A DNA stretch of 34,439 nucleotides from Actinomadura litoris (GTDB lineage Bacteria > Actinomycetota > Actinomycetes > Streptosporangiales > Streptosporangiaceae), in assembly GCF_009733595.1 (NCBI RefSeq), contig NZ_WOFH01000026.1, positions 1-34,439 of the forward strand. The letters are read 5' to 3'. Shown piece after piece: positions 32,301-34,439 of this stretch. The stretch's first letter is position 1. Each line of letters opens with the position of its first letter. The notes beneath the pieces were generated by a model. That model had not been told where the DNA came from. It worked only from the letters and a program-made list of their open reading frames with translations, and made no database searches. The translations under genes and the position numbers were made by a program.

Positions 32301-34439
32301 GTTCATCCGGCCGAACAGCACCGTCCCGAACACGACGTCCTCGCGGCCGGACACGGCGGCGAGCACCCGCGCCCACGCCACGTGCATCACCGTCGCCGTG
32401 CTCACGCCCGCGCGGCGCGCGACGTCCCGCAGCCGTCCGCGCAGCTCCGGCACGGCCTCGATCCGGGCCCGGACGATGCCGGAGCCGTCGCCATGCGCGT
32501 CCGCGACCCCGAACGGCGCCGTCGGCTCCTCGACGTCACCGAGCAGGTCGGCGAAGTACCGCTCGTGCTCCGACTCCTCGACGCCGCCCCTGGCCTGCGC
32601 TACGAAGTTGCGGAACGGCAGCGGCTCCGGCAGCTCCTCGCCGCGCCCCGCGACGTAGGCGCGGACCTCGTCGAGCAGGACCTCCAGCGCCGTCCCGTCC
32701 CGGACCATGTGGTGCGCCCGCGCGAGCAGCAGCCACGCGTCGCTCCCCGGTACCGCCGCGACGTGCACGTCGAGCAGCGGCGCCCGGCGCAGGTCCATCG
32801 TCGCGCCGCCCCGCTCCACCAGATCGGTGACCCGGTCGGCGGCCCGCAGGTCCAACTCCACCTCCCGGATGGACAGCGCCGCGTGCCGCCACACCACCTG
32901 CACCGGCTCCCGCAGCCCCTCCCAGACATAGGAGGTGCGGTAGATGTCGTGCCGGTCCACGACGTGCTGCAAGGCGTCCAGGAACGTGTCCAGGCGGTCG
33001 CGGGAGTCGAACTCCAGGACGGCGGGCATCACGTACGCGTCGTCGCCGCCGCCCGCGAGGAGGTGGTGGAACAGCAGCCCCTCCTGGAGCGGGGCGAGCG
33101 GGTAGATGTCGGCGATGTTCGCGGCCCCGCCCTCGACGGACGCGGTGACCCGCTCGATCTCCGCCGCGTCCAGGTCGGCCAGCGGCAGCATCTCGGGCGT
33201 GATCTCCGCCGCGCCGGCGGGGATCAGGTTCTCGGGGACCTCCACCCGCTCCGCGCCCGCCGACGCCGCCAGACCCGCGACCGTCGGAGTGTCGAACAGC
33301 GTCCGCACCGAGACGGAGACGCCGCGCCCGCGCAGCACCTCCACCAGGCGCACGGCGGCGAGCGAGTGGCCGCCGAGGTCGAAGAAGTCGTCGTCAACGC
33401 GGACGTTGTTGAGGCCGAGGACTTCGGCGAACGCGGCGCACAGGATCTCCTCGCGGATGTTGGAGGGCGCGCGTCCTTGTCCGGCGGACCCGGCGAAGTC
33501 GGGGGCGGGGAGGGCTTTGCGGTCGAGTTTGCCGTTGCCGGTCAGCGGCAGCGCCTCCAGCACCACGACGGCGGAGGGGACCATGTGCTCGGGAAGCCGC
33601 TGCGCCGCGAACTGCCGCACGACCGTCGCGAGCCCCTCGTCCTCGGGGTCGTCCGCGACGATGTAGGCGACCAGCCGCAACTCACCGGGGACGTCCTGGC
33701 GGGCGACGACGGCGGCCTGGGCCACACGGGGGTGGGCCGCCAGAGCCGCCTGGACCTCGCCCGGCTCGATCCGGAAGCCGCGAATCTTGACCTGGTCGTC
33801 GGTACGGCCCGCGAAGACCAGGAGACCGTCCTGCGTCCACCGGACGCGGTCACCCGTCCGATACATGCGCTCACCCGCGACAAACGGGCACGCCACGAAC
33901 CGCTCCGCCGTCAGAGCGGGGCGTCCCACATAACCCCGGGCCAACTGAGCGCCCGCGACATACAACTCACCTGTTACACCCGGAGCCACCGGCCGCAACG
34001 ACTCATCGAGCACGAACACGCGGGTGTTGCCCACCGGAGAACCCACCGGCACCACATCACCCGACGAAAGCCGAGTGGTCGTCACACCAATGGTCGCCTC
34101 GGTGGGGCCGTAGTGGTTGAACACCGCGCATTCACCCGCAGCCTCAACCAGCTCCCGCACCCACTCCGGGGATGCCGCCTCACCACCCAGAACCAGCGAC
34201 CGGGCAGGCAGCACATTCCGCGCACCCGCGACCGACGACAACGCCGCCAAATGCGACGGAACCGCCTTCACATAATCGATCCCATGCTCGGCCAGATACC
34301 CCGACACCGCAGCCGGGTCGGTCACGGCCTCCTCCGGCAGGATGTGCAACTCCCCACCGGTCGCCAAACTCGCGAACACCACCGTGTTACCCAGGTCGGT
34401 GACCTGCGCCTGAAGCAGCGCATACTTCCCACCCGGCGC
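11391..34439 (-). CDS. Giant NRPS, 5'-truncated: A-T | E/C-A-T | C-A-T | E/C-A-T | C-A-T | E/C-A-T | C-A-T | C-A*-T
   Basis: This is a cytoplasmic multimodular peptide synthetase. Its reading frame is open at the right edge and continues without interruption for 7682 codons to a TGA at 11391-11393, so the real start lies outside the window. Eight carrier (T) domains with DDFFxLGG(H/Q)S motifs have phosphopantetheine serines at residues 359, 1436, 2478, 3537, 4602, 5672, 6720 and 7629 (residue 1 = first codon at the right edge). Condensation domains alternate between a dual epimerase/condensation type (ADIYPLAPLQEG, FHHLL..GGD) and an ordinary L-to-L type (PLSFAQRRLWF, HHIA.DG). Predicted pockets are Asp, Phe-like, Gly-like and four unmatched; the eighth A domain is degenerate. 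There is no thioesterase: the protein ends about 17 residues after T8 in an Arg-rich tail, so the chain should pass to the synthetase encoded next. Product unknown. NRPS identity is certain. Confidence 0.97.
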   Translation of the reverse strand, partial: APGGKYALLQAQVTDLGNTVVFASLATGGELHILPEEAVTDPAAVSGYLAEHGIDYVKAVPSHLAALSSVAGARNVLPARSLVLGGEAASPEWVRELVEAAGECAVFNHYGPTEATIGVTTTRLSSGDVVPVGSPVGNTRVFVLDESLRPVAPGVTGELYVAGAQLARGYVGRPALTAERFVACPFVAGERMYRTGDRVRWTQDGLLVFAGRTDDQVKIRGFRIEPGEVQAALAAHPRVAQAAVVARQDVPGELRLVAYIVADDPEDEGLATVVRQFAAQRLPEHMVPSAVVVLEALPLTGNGKLDRKALPAPDFAGSAGQGRAPSNIREEILCAAFAEVLGLNNVRVDDDFFDLGGHSLAAVRLVEVLRGRGVSVSVRTLFDTPTVAGLAASAGAERVEVPENLIPAGAAEITPEMLPLADLDAAEIERVTASVEGGAANIADIYPLAPLQEGLLFHHLLAGGGDDAYVMPAVLEFDSRDRLDTFLDALQHVVDRHDIYRTSYVWEGLREPVQVVWRHAALSIREVELDLRAADRVTDLVERGGATMDLRRAPLLDVHVAAVPGSDAWLLLARAHHMVRDGTALEVLLDEVRAYVAGRGEELPEPLPFRNFVAQARGGVEESEHERYFADLLGDVEEPTAPFGVADAHGDGSGIVRARIEAVPELRGRLRDVARRAGVSTATVMHVAWARVLAAVSGREDVVFGTVLFGRMNAGVGADRVPGPFINTLPVRVRTAGRGGALAAVREMRGQLAGLMEHEHAPLVVAQRASGVADGSPLFTSCLNYRRNTGADLDERWDMAMEGTRLLFTRERTNYPLALSVDDDGDGIALTVDAVAPIDPVAVGALVRAAAGNLVSALETALDGGPDLPLGAVAVLDGDERRRVLDGWNDTAAGTVPATVPELFEAWAARTPDAVAVASDAGDLSYAELDARANRVARLLAGRGVGAESVVAVVMDRGPELITTLLGVLKAGAAYLPIDPDYPEERIALMLGDSGAECVLASAAHAASVPGGGAVVLDAPDTAAEVARLDAGPLTDAERAAAPSPAHPAYMIFTSGSTGRPKGVVVTHTGVASLVATQVRRFEVGAGSRVLQFASPGFDAATWELVMALCSGAALVVAPAEDMLPGAGLAGVAARHRVTHLTVPPAALAVMEPDDLASVTTLVSAGEALGGELVERWSRGRRFVNAYGPSETTVCATMSDPLAPGDDRPGIGGPITDTRVYVLDGALRPVPVGVAGELYVAGAGLARGYAGRPGLTAERFVANPFGGGDRLYRTGDRVLWTASGGLEFAGRTDDQVKIRGFRIEPAEVRTVVAGHPGVAQAAVVAREDVPGDRRLVAYVVPSGEDEALPARIQEHVGERMPDYMVPSAVVVLEALPFTTNGKLDRKALPAPEYAARSTGRAASGPREELLCGAFAEVLGVPEVGVDDDFFAMGGHSLLAVRLVSRIRAVLDVEVPLRVLFDAPTVARLAERLDGTAPARTALTAADRPARVPLSFAQRRLWFVGQVEGPSATYNVPVALRLSGDVDAGALDAAFRDVIGRHEVLRTVFPTTGGDPYQHVLELDDLSWGLTVADVAPGDLDGAVAEAAGHVFDLESEPPIRARLFTAGPDEHVLVVVFHHIAGDGWSTGPLARDLSSAYTARILGRAPVWKALPVQYADYALRQRELLGDENDPASVISGQVAYWRDALAGAPEELDLPTDRPRPAAASHRGHRVPIEIPADVHARVLETARAEGVTTYMVVQAALAVLLSRLGAGTDIPIGSATAGRTDEALDDLVGFFVNTLVVRTDLSGNPGFRDVLARVRDAGLAGLAHQDVPFEKLVEELSPARSMARHPLFQVMLTWQNNAEAVVDLPGLRAEPMAAGTSPARFDLDVVLGEDFAADGAPGGVRGSLIAAADLFEVESATRFAERLTRVLDLLVTDPRTRLAAVPVLAEDELREVLAGGTGEAGEVPHGSVVEWFEAQAARSPDAVAVVAGERSWTFAELDARAGCLARLLGERGVGVGSLVAVVVERSADLVVSLLAVLKAGGAYVPVDPEYPAERIGFVLADASPVCVLASAATVGVLPTDVADVLVVEDLDLAGQPLERRASVEADDSAYVIHTSGSTGRPKGVVVGHGALVNHLWAMGERVPLGPEDRLVAVTTVSFDIAALELFLPLVSGARVVLADRETVAEPRALAELVRGSGGTVMQAVPSLWRALLDVGDWPAEVRVLVGGEALPQELATRMHALGLDAVNVYGPTEATIWATSAPVDAGPVSIGRPFANTSAFVLDEFLQPVAPGVTGELYLAGAQLARGYLGRPELTAERFVACPFVSSARMYRTGDLARWRGDGTLECLGRTDDQVKVRGFRIELGEVEAALERLGGVARAAATVHDGRLAGYVVADSDSVPDLAELRVQVSQILPGYMVPSVFMVLDALPLTANGKLDRKALPAPDQTGGTSGRAPSNAREEILCAVFAEVLGLDGVGVDDDFFALGGHSLLAVRLVERLRGHGIQVPVRALFESSTPAGLAAVAGTEAFTVPELPPVELSAAELDRIVATVEGGAPNVADIYPLAPLQEGLLFHHLLADGGDDAYVMPTVLEFDSRDLLDAFNEALQHVVDRHDILRTSIVWEGLREPVQVVARRAVLPVEEVALDPAGADPVTELVAAVGTSMDLGRAPLISVHTAPDGDRWLALIRAHHMVQDHTALDVLLGEVRAFVEGRAGWLPTPPPFREFVARARAGAGAEEHERYFTGLLGDVDEPTAPFGLLDVRGEGEGAAHAVVPFEAELSTRLREVSRRLGSSVATVMHVAWARALAAVSGRDDVVFGTVLSGRMGAGAGADRMPGPFINTLPVRVRTGGPDVRAAVTAMREQLAALMVHEHAPLSLAQRAGAVPGDSPLFTALFNYRHNTETKDIAGVRTVFSRERSNYPLAVSVDDDGTDIALAVDAVAPVAPHAVAALVRTATHGLVAALEAALDGGAPALLDAVDVLDADDEHRLLVEWNDTASDVPPATVPELFEAQAARTPDAVAVVFGDERLTYAELDARANRLARFLVGRGAGPEASVGVCLERGADLLPALLAVLKAGAAYLPIDPDYPAERIAHMLADAAPAVVLTSAHTAEQVAATATIVLDDPDTAGALAALPATPLGPDERTLASPLNPAYVIYTSGSTGRPKGVVVPHAGLTNLFGFSRAGAFARDGRRLRVALTWSLSFDAAWEFLLWMVAGHELHVIADDVRRDTPALMGHIAAHGIEGVSVTPSQAERMVEEGLLDDPALRPKVLLLGGEAVGAELWERIGRSEGTLGLNLYGPTECTVHVLACEVAESPRPLVGRPLANTRAYVLDGSLRPVPAGVAGELYVSGTGLARGYAGRAGLTAERFTACPFEPGVRMYRTGDLVRWDADGRLEFLGRADDQVKVRGFRIEPGEVEAAVAAHPGVSRVSVVVREDVPGDRRLVAYVVPVGGDDAGTLPESVRESVRRRLPDFMVPSAVVALDALPLTPNGKLDRAALPVPRYAAGAGRAPSTVREQLLCGVFAEVLGLERAGVDDDFFALGGHSLLATRLISRVRTVLGVEVPLRTLFRAPTPAGLAALLGDAPAARAALGAAERPETVPLSFAQRRLWFIGQLDGADSTYNIPIALRLSGAVDRGALTLALRDVIGRHEVLRTRIGVLDGEPFQRVADLADLDWAPTVAEVAPDRLAGAVAEAAGRPFDPASEIPIRAWLFETAPDERTLVVVVHHIAGDGWSMEPLARDLSTAYAARVEGREPEWEPLPVQYADYALWQRELLGDESDPDSVMSRQVAYWRDALAGSPEELALPFDRPRPAVSSHRGHEVPVEVPADVHARLADVARTEGVTTYMVVQAALVMLLSRLGAGTDVPTGAANAGRTDDALDDLVGFFINTLVVRADLSGDPTFREVLARVRETSLAALEHQDVPFERLVEELSPARSLSRHPLFQVMLKVQNNAEPVLDLPGVRVSGTKARTSAAKFDLDWTLAETFDEGGAPAGLRGGLVAAADLFDPGTAEGIVRRWVRVLGLLVAAPETRLSAVEILDEGERRLVLAEWNDTAREVGAASLPELFEAQVARTPDATALVFDGVALTFAEVEERANRVARLLVGRGVGPESRVGVCLERGAELIVAILGVLKAGGAYVPLDPEYPADRIAYMIEDAAPVTVVTTASAGAALPGKAARLVLDDPGTVAELAALDGSALSGHARPLPAHPAYVIYTSGSTGRPKGVVVEHRAITGLCEQHRTAVYGPMAARAGGGRLRVALTTSVSFDASWNQLAALFTGHELHVIDAATWGDAGALARRLVEGRIDFAEVTPSYLRLLVDEGLFEGAGWRPLGVGVGGEAVAPELWTRLRSLEGTDGLNLYGPTETTVVAAVARTSMSAAPVIGVPVAGARVYVLDERLRPVPVGVPGELYVAGTGVARGYANRPGLTAERFVASPFDPGARVYRSGDRVRWTAAGHLEFLGRADDQVKIRGFRVEPGEVQAVIAAHPAVGQAVVAVREDVPGDRRLIGYVVPSAAVADLPADVRGFVAERLPDYMVPSAVVVLDALPLTAGGKLDRAALPEPEYAGAAAARGPSTVREEIVCAAFAEVLGVETVGVDDDFFQLGGQSLLAIRLVALLRSRGVSVPVRAFFQAPTPAGLAAALDAGRPQAPPNLIPPDATEITPEMLPLADLDAAEVGRVVATVAGGAPNVADIYPLAPLQEGLLFHHLLVDGGDDAYVLPTVLEFDTRARLDAFADALQHVIDRHDIFRTSIVWEGVREPVQVVWRRAALPVREIVLDPGGPGQVEQLLAAAGLAMDLRRAPLMDLHIAAAPGGRWVALVRAHHAVRDHTALEILFEEVQAFLAGRGDRLPAPLPFRDFVAQARSGVDRAEHERHFAELLGDVDETTAPFDQVDVRGDGGALVRELVPVEPDLHARLLEVARGLGASPATLMHVAWARVLAAVSSRDDVVFGTVLFGRMNAGAGADRVPGPFMNTLPVRMRTGEVGVLDAVSAMRGQLAGLLEHEHAPLAVAQRASGVAGDTPLFTSLLNYRHNTALASSGETGGRLEGVTLLYSEERDNFPLSVSVDDEGDRIRLAVDAVPPIDPRAVGSLLHTAVRNLVAALENGRNVPLGAIGVLDDDERGRVLVEWNDTGAEVPPVSVVGLFEAQVVARPDAAALVDGDVRLTYAELDGRANRLARLLIGRGVGRESVVAPVLGRGADLVVAMLAALKAGGAYLCVDPGFPGERVAAMFAEERPVLVLASSGTLASVPDTDIPVTVLDDPETERALDGVSAEPLGEGERSPVLPDQLLYVTYTSGSTGRPKAVGVSDGGFANTVAALDRFGAGPGSRVAQFSSVTFDILCLEWSMALTNGGTLVVVPDERRLGDALAEFIAEQEITHLTVPPSVLAGVAADAVPADVVIEVGSEPCPPELIERWAPGRKLLNTYGQTETTADAVVWRAAAGRPDVPIGSPIRNTRVYVLDERLSPVPVGVAGEVYIAGAGVSRGYLNRPALTAERFVSDPFGGPGERMYRTGDRVRWTPDGLLVFAGRADDQVKIRGFRIEPGDVRSAVAAHPGVRQAAILVREDTPGEKRLVAYVVPAGAAGEDLPAAVRAFVGERLPDYMVPSAVVVMDALPLTVNGKLDRRALPAPVYASGAGRGANTLQEEILCGVFAQVLGLDGIGAEDDFFELGGHSLLATRLISRVRTVLGVEVPLRTMFDAPTVAGLASRLAANGAGAARTPLTRRERPERIPLSFAQQRLWFIGQLEGPSATYNVPVALRLSGQVDQEALALALRDVLDRHEVLRTRLTVVDGVPYQQVLDLADLDWELEAAGAPADLDAAVDEVIRYPFDLSEEVPIRAWLFEEGERERVLVVVLHHIASDGWSPRPLAMDLSAAYAARREGRAPEWEPLPVQYADYALWQRELLGDENDPGSLISRQVAYWRDALAGAPEELSLPTDHRRPPVAGHRGHRAPVEVPAGVHARLREIAREENVTTFMVLQAALAMLLSRLGAGTDVPIGSPNAGRSDEALDDLVGFFINTLVVRTDLSGDPTFREVLARVRERGLAAFTHQDVPFEKLVEELSPSRSMARHALFQVMLTLQNNADADLDLPGLRVTALPLGAATAKFDLDVLVGEVFDAGGAPAGVRGSVIAAADLFEPRTADALAERLVRTLERLADAPDLRLSGLDAFGAGERDRMLTAWNDTAVDVPRATVPELFAARVAADPGAAAVVAGGAATSYAELDARSDRLARVLADRGVGPETTVGVCLERGADLLVALLGVLKAGGAYVPIDPEYPADRVAYMIEDSAPAAVLVSAGTAGLLPSPALGLTVDAPEPDERPEIPSPRPEHPAYVVYTSGSTGRPKGVQVSHAGVASLVAGHVRDLGVGPGSRVGQFASVGFDTFGWEWLMALMTGATLVVIPPERRLGDALPRMLAEQRVTHVTLPPAVLATLEDGAIGPDATLVVAGEACPPELMARWARGRRMFNSYGPTETTVDATLWRCDPDAAETAIGRPVANTRVYVLDERLAPVPAGVAGELYVAGAGLARGYLGRAALTAERFVANPFGAGGRLYRTGDRARWTTGGDLVFAGRADDQVKIRGVRVEPGEVGAVVAEHPAVARSAVVVREDVPGDRRLIAYVVPGADAGRPADLPASVLEFTAARLPEYMVPSAVVVLDELPLTVNGKLDRDALPAPSAAGGPPAGRGPSDVREEILCAVFAQVLDVERVGADDDFFALGGHSLLAVRLASRVRAVLGVELDIRVVFEEPTPAGLAARLTGGAATSRAPLAAAPRPERVPLSFAQRRLWFIEQLEGPSTTYTMPVALRLSGEVDEGALGAAFRDVIARHEALRTVFGAADGEPFQRVLAPEAVRWDLAVSRVPEADLPTAVAEAAGHVFDLAAEVPIRAWLLEAAPDERVLVIVVHHIASDGWSTGLLARDLSAAYAARRGGRAPAFEALPVQYADYALWQRDLLGDEDDPESVISRQIAYWRGALAGAPEELALPADRPRPHVASYRGHTVPLDVPAEAHARLVEVARAEGVTTFMVLQAALAVLLSRLGAGTDVPIGSDNAGRTDVALDDLVGFFVNTLVLRTDLSGDPTFRDVLRRVRETSLAAIGNQDLPFERLVEELSPARSRSRHPLFQVMLTLQNNARAVAELPGVRVAPVPTGTSVALFDLDLSVEEVFGAGGAPAGVRGAVTAAADLFDAASVTALAERFGRVLSRLVATPETRLGEVEILGEDERTRLLVEWNAADAPDEARSVPELFAAQAARTPDAVAVESAAGALSYAELDARSDRLARLLADRGAGPETAVGVRLERGADLVVALLAVLKTGAALLPLGTARTAAPGAAPAIVVTPETVASLTAPDPGALSLDGSPLDHLACVLDEEGVMVTHAGLARMAVARARELEIGPGARVAPADGALAREATAALLAGATLALSAPQAPAPDTAGPALGGSAVYVLDAALRPVPPGVVGDLYVGGAGLARGYAGRPGATAERFVASPFGAGERLHRTGGRARWTTAGRLVRVTDPAPERAGAGRAALDRRLVAYVVPAPGAVVDPAELRAYLRAHLPESMVPAALMTLAELPLTANGKVDAANLPAPDPAARAGGGRPPADEREERLCALFAEVLGLPEVGVDDDFFALGGHSLLATVLQSRILASMGVEVQLRTLFDAPTVASFAARLGERPASSRPALRRMRDR
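11440..14120 (-). other. Module 8: C8 - degenerate A8* - T8 (gene end)
   Basis: C8 looks fully active (RVPLSFAQRRLWFIEQ, HHIASDGWS), and T8 retains FFALGGHSLL with Ser7629. Between them, residues about 7239-7584 are a shrunken adenylation domain, roughly 345 residues against about 490 in its neighbours. The A3 phosphate-binding loop TSGSTGRPKG is gone (the site reads CVLDEEGVMVTHAG). The segment with A5 (YGPTE) and most pocket residues is deleted. A7 reads HRTGGR, losing the catalytic Asp of YRTGDR, and the A8 hinge is absent. A10 NGK survives (NGKVDAANLP). The domain cannot be expected to adenylate, so T8 must be loaded by another A domain or the module is passed over. Confidence 0.9.
14180..17260 (-). 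other. Module 7: C7 - A7 (specificity unknown, aromatic-like) - T7
   Basis: C7 is L-type (RIPLSFAQQRLWFIGQ, HHIASDGWS). A7 has complete motifs (TSGSTGRPKG, SYGPTETT, YRTGDRARW, GRADDQVKIRGVRVEPGEV, NGKLDRDALP). The pocket reads D T W T V A S V D K. The DxWTVA part resembles aromatic-activating domains, but Asp at 331 differs and I do not recognise the full code. T7 has Ser6720 in FFALGGHSLLAVRLASRVRAV. Confidence 0.82.
17320..20485 (-). other. Module 6: dual E/C6 - A6 (specificity unknown, atypical motifs) - T6
   Basis: The dual E/C domain (ITPEMLPLADLD, FHHLLVDGGDD, second site HHAVRDH) should epimerise residue 5. A6 is the most divergent of the apparently complete A domains. Motif A3 is TSGSTGRPKAVGV (Ala for Gly), A5 is TYGQTETTAD (Gln for Pro), and the segment IEVGSEP replaces the usual xxGGEA. 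The approximate pocket is D I L T E G T A D K, which I cannot assign. A7 (YRTGDRVRW), A8 (GRADDQVKIRGFRIEPG) and A10 (NGKLDRRALP) are normal, so activity is likely. T6 has Ser5672 in FFELGGHSLL. Confidence 0.8.
20530..23675 (-). other. Module 5: C5 - A5 (specificity unknown) - T5
   Basis: C5 is an L-type condensation domain (TVPLSFAQRRLWFIGQ, HHIAGDG). A5 belongs to the same subgroup as A4 (GRLRVALTTSVSFDASWNQ). Its approximate pocket is D A W E G G L V V K, unmatched by any code I can recall. Motif A7 is YRSGDRVRW and A10 is AGGKLDRAALP, with Gly replacing the usual Asn before GK; catalytic residues remain. T5 carries GGQS instead of GGHS around its serine (Ser4602), the only such case among the 11 carriers. 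It precedes a dual E/C domain, so the residue is predicted to be D-configured. Confidence 0.82.
23720..26880 (-). other. Module 4: dual E/C4 - A4 (specificity unknown) - T4
   Basis: The dual E/C domain shows ADIYPLAPLQEG and FHHLLADGGDD. Its second active site reads HHMVQDH, so the final Gly of the usual HHxxxDG is His. A4 belongs to a subgroup with a longer A3-A4 stretch (GRRLRVALTWSLSFDAAWEF) and reads approximately D A W S L G L V H K. This code needs a one-residue gap near position 237, and I know no substrate for it. Core motifs (TSGSTGRPKG, LYGPTECT, YRTGDLVRW, GRADDQVKVRGFRIEPGEV, NGKLDRAALP) look functional. T4 (Ser3537, SRVRTVLGVEVPLRTLF) is the subtype seen before L-type C domains. 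Confidence 0.82.
26905..29980 (-). other. Module 3: C3 - A3 (Gly-like) - T3
   Basis: C3 is an ordinary condensation domain of the L-donor type (RVPLSFAQRRLWFVGQ, HHIAGDGWS). A3 has the pocket D I L Q L G V I W K, close to published glycine codes of the DILQLGLIW type. Core motifs TSGSTGRPKG, YGPTEAT, YRTGDLARW, GRTDDQVKVRGFRIELGEV and NGKLDRKALP are present. The A domain is nearly identical in DNA to A9 of the downstream gene. T3 (FFALGGHSLLAVRLVERLRGHG, Ser2478) is the subtype that precedes dual E/C domains. That sits oddly with glycine, so the specificity call is moderate. Confidence 0.8.
27367..28640 (-). repeat. A-domain cassette repeat, copy in A3
   Basis: This is the partner of 8446-9719. 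Both copies use more NNT/NNA and TTG-type codons (minus-strand GTT, TAT, TTG, GGT, GAT) than the neighbouring A domains, which suggests a separate origin or a recent shared ancestor. Confidence 0.85.
30030..33215 (-). other. Module 2: dual E/C2 - A2 (Phe-like) - T2
   Basis: The condensation domain starts at ITPEMLPLADL. It carries IYPLAPLQEGLLFHHLLAGG followed by GDD, the extended His motif HH[IL]xxxxGD of dual epimerisation/condensation domains, and a second active site HHMVRDG. It should epimerise the Asp on T1 and condense it. A2 has a complete set of core motifs (TSGSTGRPKG, YGPSETT, YRTGDR, GRTDDQVKIRGFRIE, TNGK). Its pocket, D A W T V A A V C K, closely resembles the GrsA/TycA phenylalanine code; another aromatic residue is possible. 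T2 (FFAMGGHSLL, Ser1436) belongs to the carrier subtype placed before L-type C domains. Confidence 0.85.
33265..34439 (-). other. Module 1 (partial): A1 (Asp) - T1
   Basis: Only the C-terminal part of the adenylation domain is inside the window. It enters just before the region of pocket position 235 (TDLGNT). Pocket residues by alignment to GrsA are D235 L236 T239 K278 V299 G301 H322 I330 G331, plus the A10 lysine in TGNGKLDRKALP. This is the classical aspartate code. Core motifs HYGPTEATIG, YRTGD, GRTDDQVKIRGFRIE and NGK are intact. The following carrier (FFDLGGHSLAAVRLVE, Ser359) is of the subtype that precedes a dual E/C domain, so this residue should be presented as D-Asp. Confidence 0.88.
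33571..34439 (-). repeat. Asp A-domain repeat, copy at the right edge (A1)
   Basis: This is the partner of 1-869. The last 127 bases of the window are identical to 743-869. The repeat therefore ends exactly where the window ends on both sides, so its true extent is unknown. Confidence 0.9.

Noticed and set aside
1..34439. CRISPR arrays, tRNA or rRNA genes, insertion sequences, phage genes
   Set aside because: None seen. The only repeats are homologous NRPS domains, and no transposase-like frame or terminal inverted repeat is present.
1..34439. Assignment to a named calcium-dependent lipopeptide or to ramoplanin/enduracidin
   Set aside because: Asp, Asn and Gly codes occur, but the order does not give a recognisable Asp-X-Asp-Gly motif, and no hydroxyphenylglycine code is present. 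The resemblance to ramoplanin is limited to having A-less modules.

Overview
The window is almost wholly coding and is occupied by two giant non-ribosomal peptide synthetase (NRPS) genes, both on the minus strand and both cut by the window edges. The very high GC content, strong G/C third-codon bias and long shadow ORFs in the other frames point to an actinomycete. A genus cannot be fixed from the sequence; Actinomadura- or Streptomyces-type producers are the likely kind of source.

Reading in the direction of transcription (right to left), the first gene runs from the right edge to a TGA at 11391-11393. It encodes the last 7682 residues of a synthetase with one partial and seven further modules: A-T | E/C-A-T | C-A-T | E/C-A-T | C-A-T | E/C-A-T | C-A-T | C-A*-T. 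A spacer of 315 bp (11076-11390) follows. It holds a 13-bp-stem hairpin just after the stop codon and a good ribosome binding site for the second gene. That gene starts at ATG 11073-11075 and is open to the left edge (3691 codons): C-A-T | E/C-A-T | C-(A remnant)-T | C-A(cut). 'E/C' marks dual epimerisation/condensation domains carrying the extended HH[IL]xxxxGD motif.

Adenylation pocket residues, read by aligning to the GrsA-PheA positions, give Asp (A1 and A12, the classical code), Phe-like (A2), Gly-like (A3 and A9, identical codes) and Asn (A10). Four codes (A4-A7) I cannot match. The four dual domains act on residues 1, 3, 5 and 9, so the first six residues would read D/L alternately wherever the residue is chiral.

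The most unusual feature is two modules that have lost their adenylation domain. Module 8 keeps about 345 residues of an A domain without the P-loop, the A5 region, the catalytic YRTGD Asp or the A8 hinge. Module 11 keeps only about 80 residues. The two remnants share derived wording (GVVGDLY, RARWT..GRLV, DPAP), suggesting one ancestral A-less module type, while their C and T domains look intact. This resembles the ramoplanin/enduracidin arrangement, where an A-less module is charged in trans. Further points are a gene split exactly at a T-C linker, two nearly identical A-domain cassettes 18.9 kb apart, and window ends that both lie in copies of one Asp A-domain sequence. The last point suggests the sequence stops at assembly repeats. 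No thioesterase, tailoring, transport or regulatory gene lies in the window, so the product and its release are not visible.
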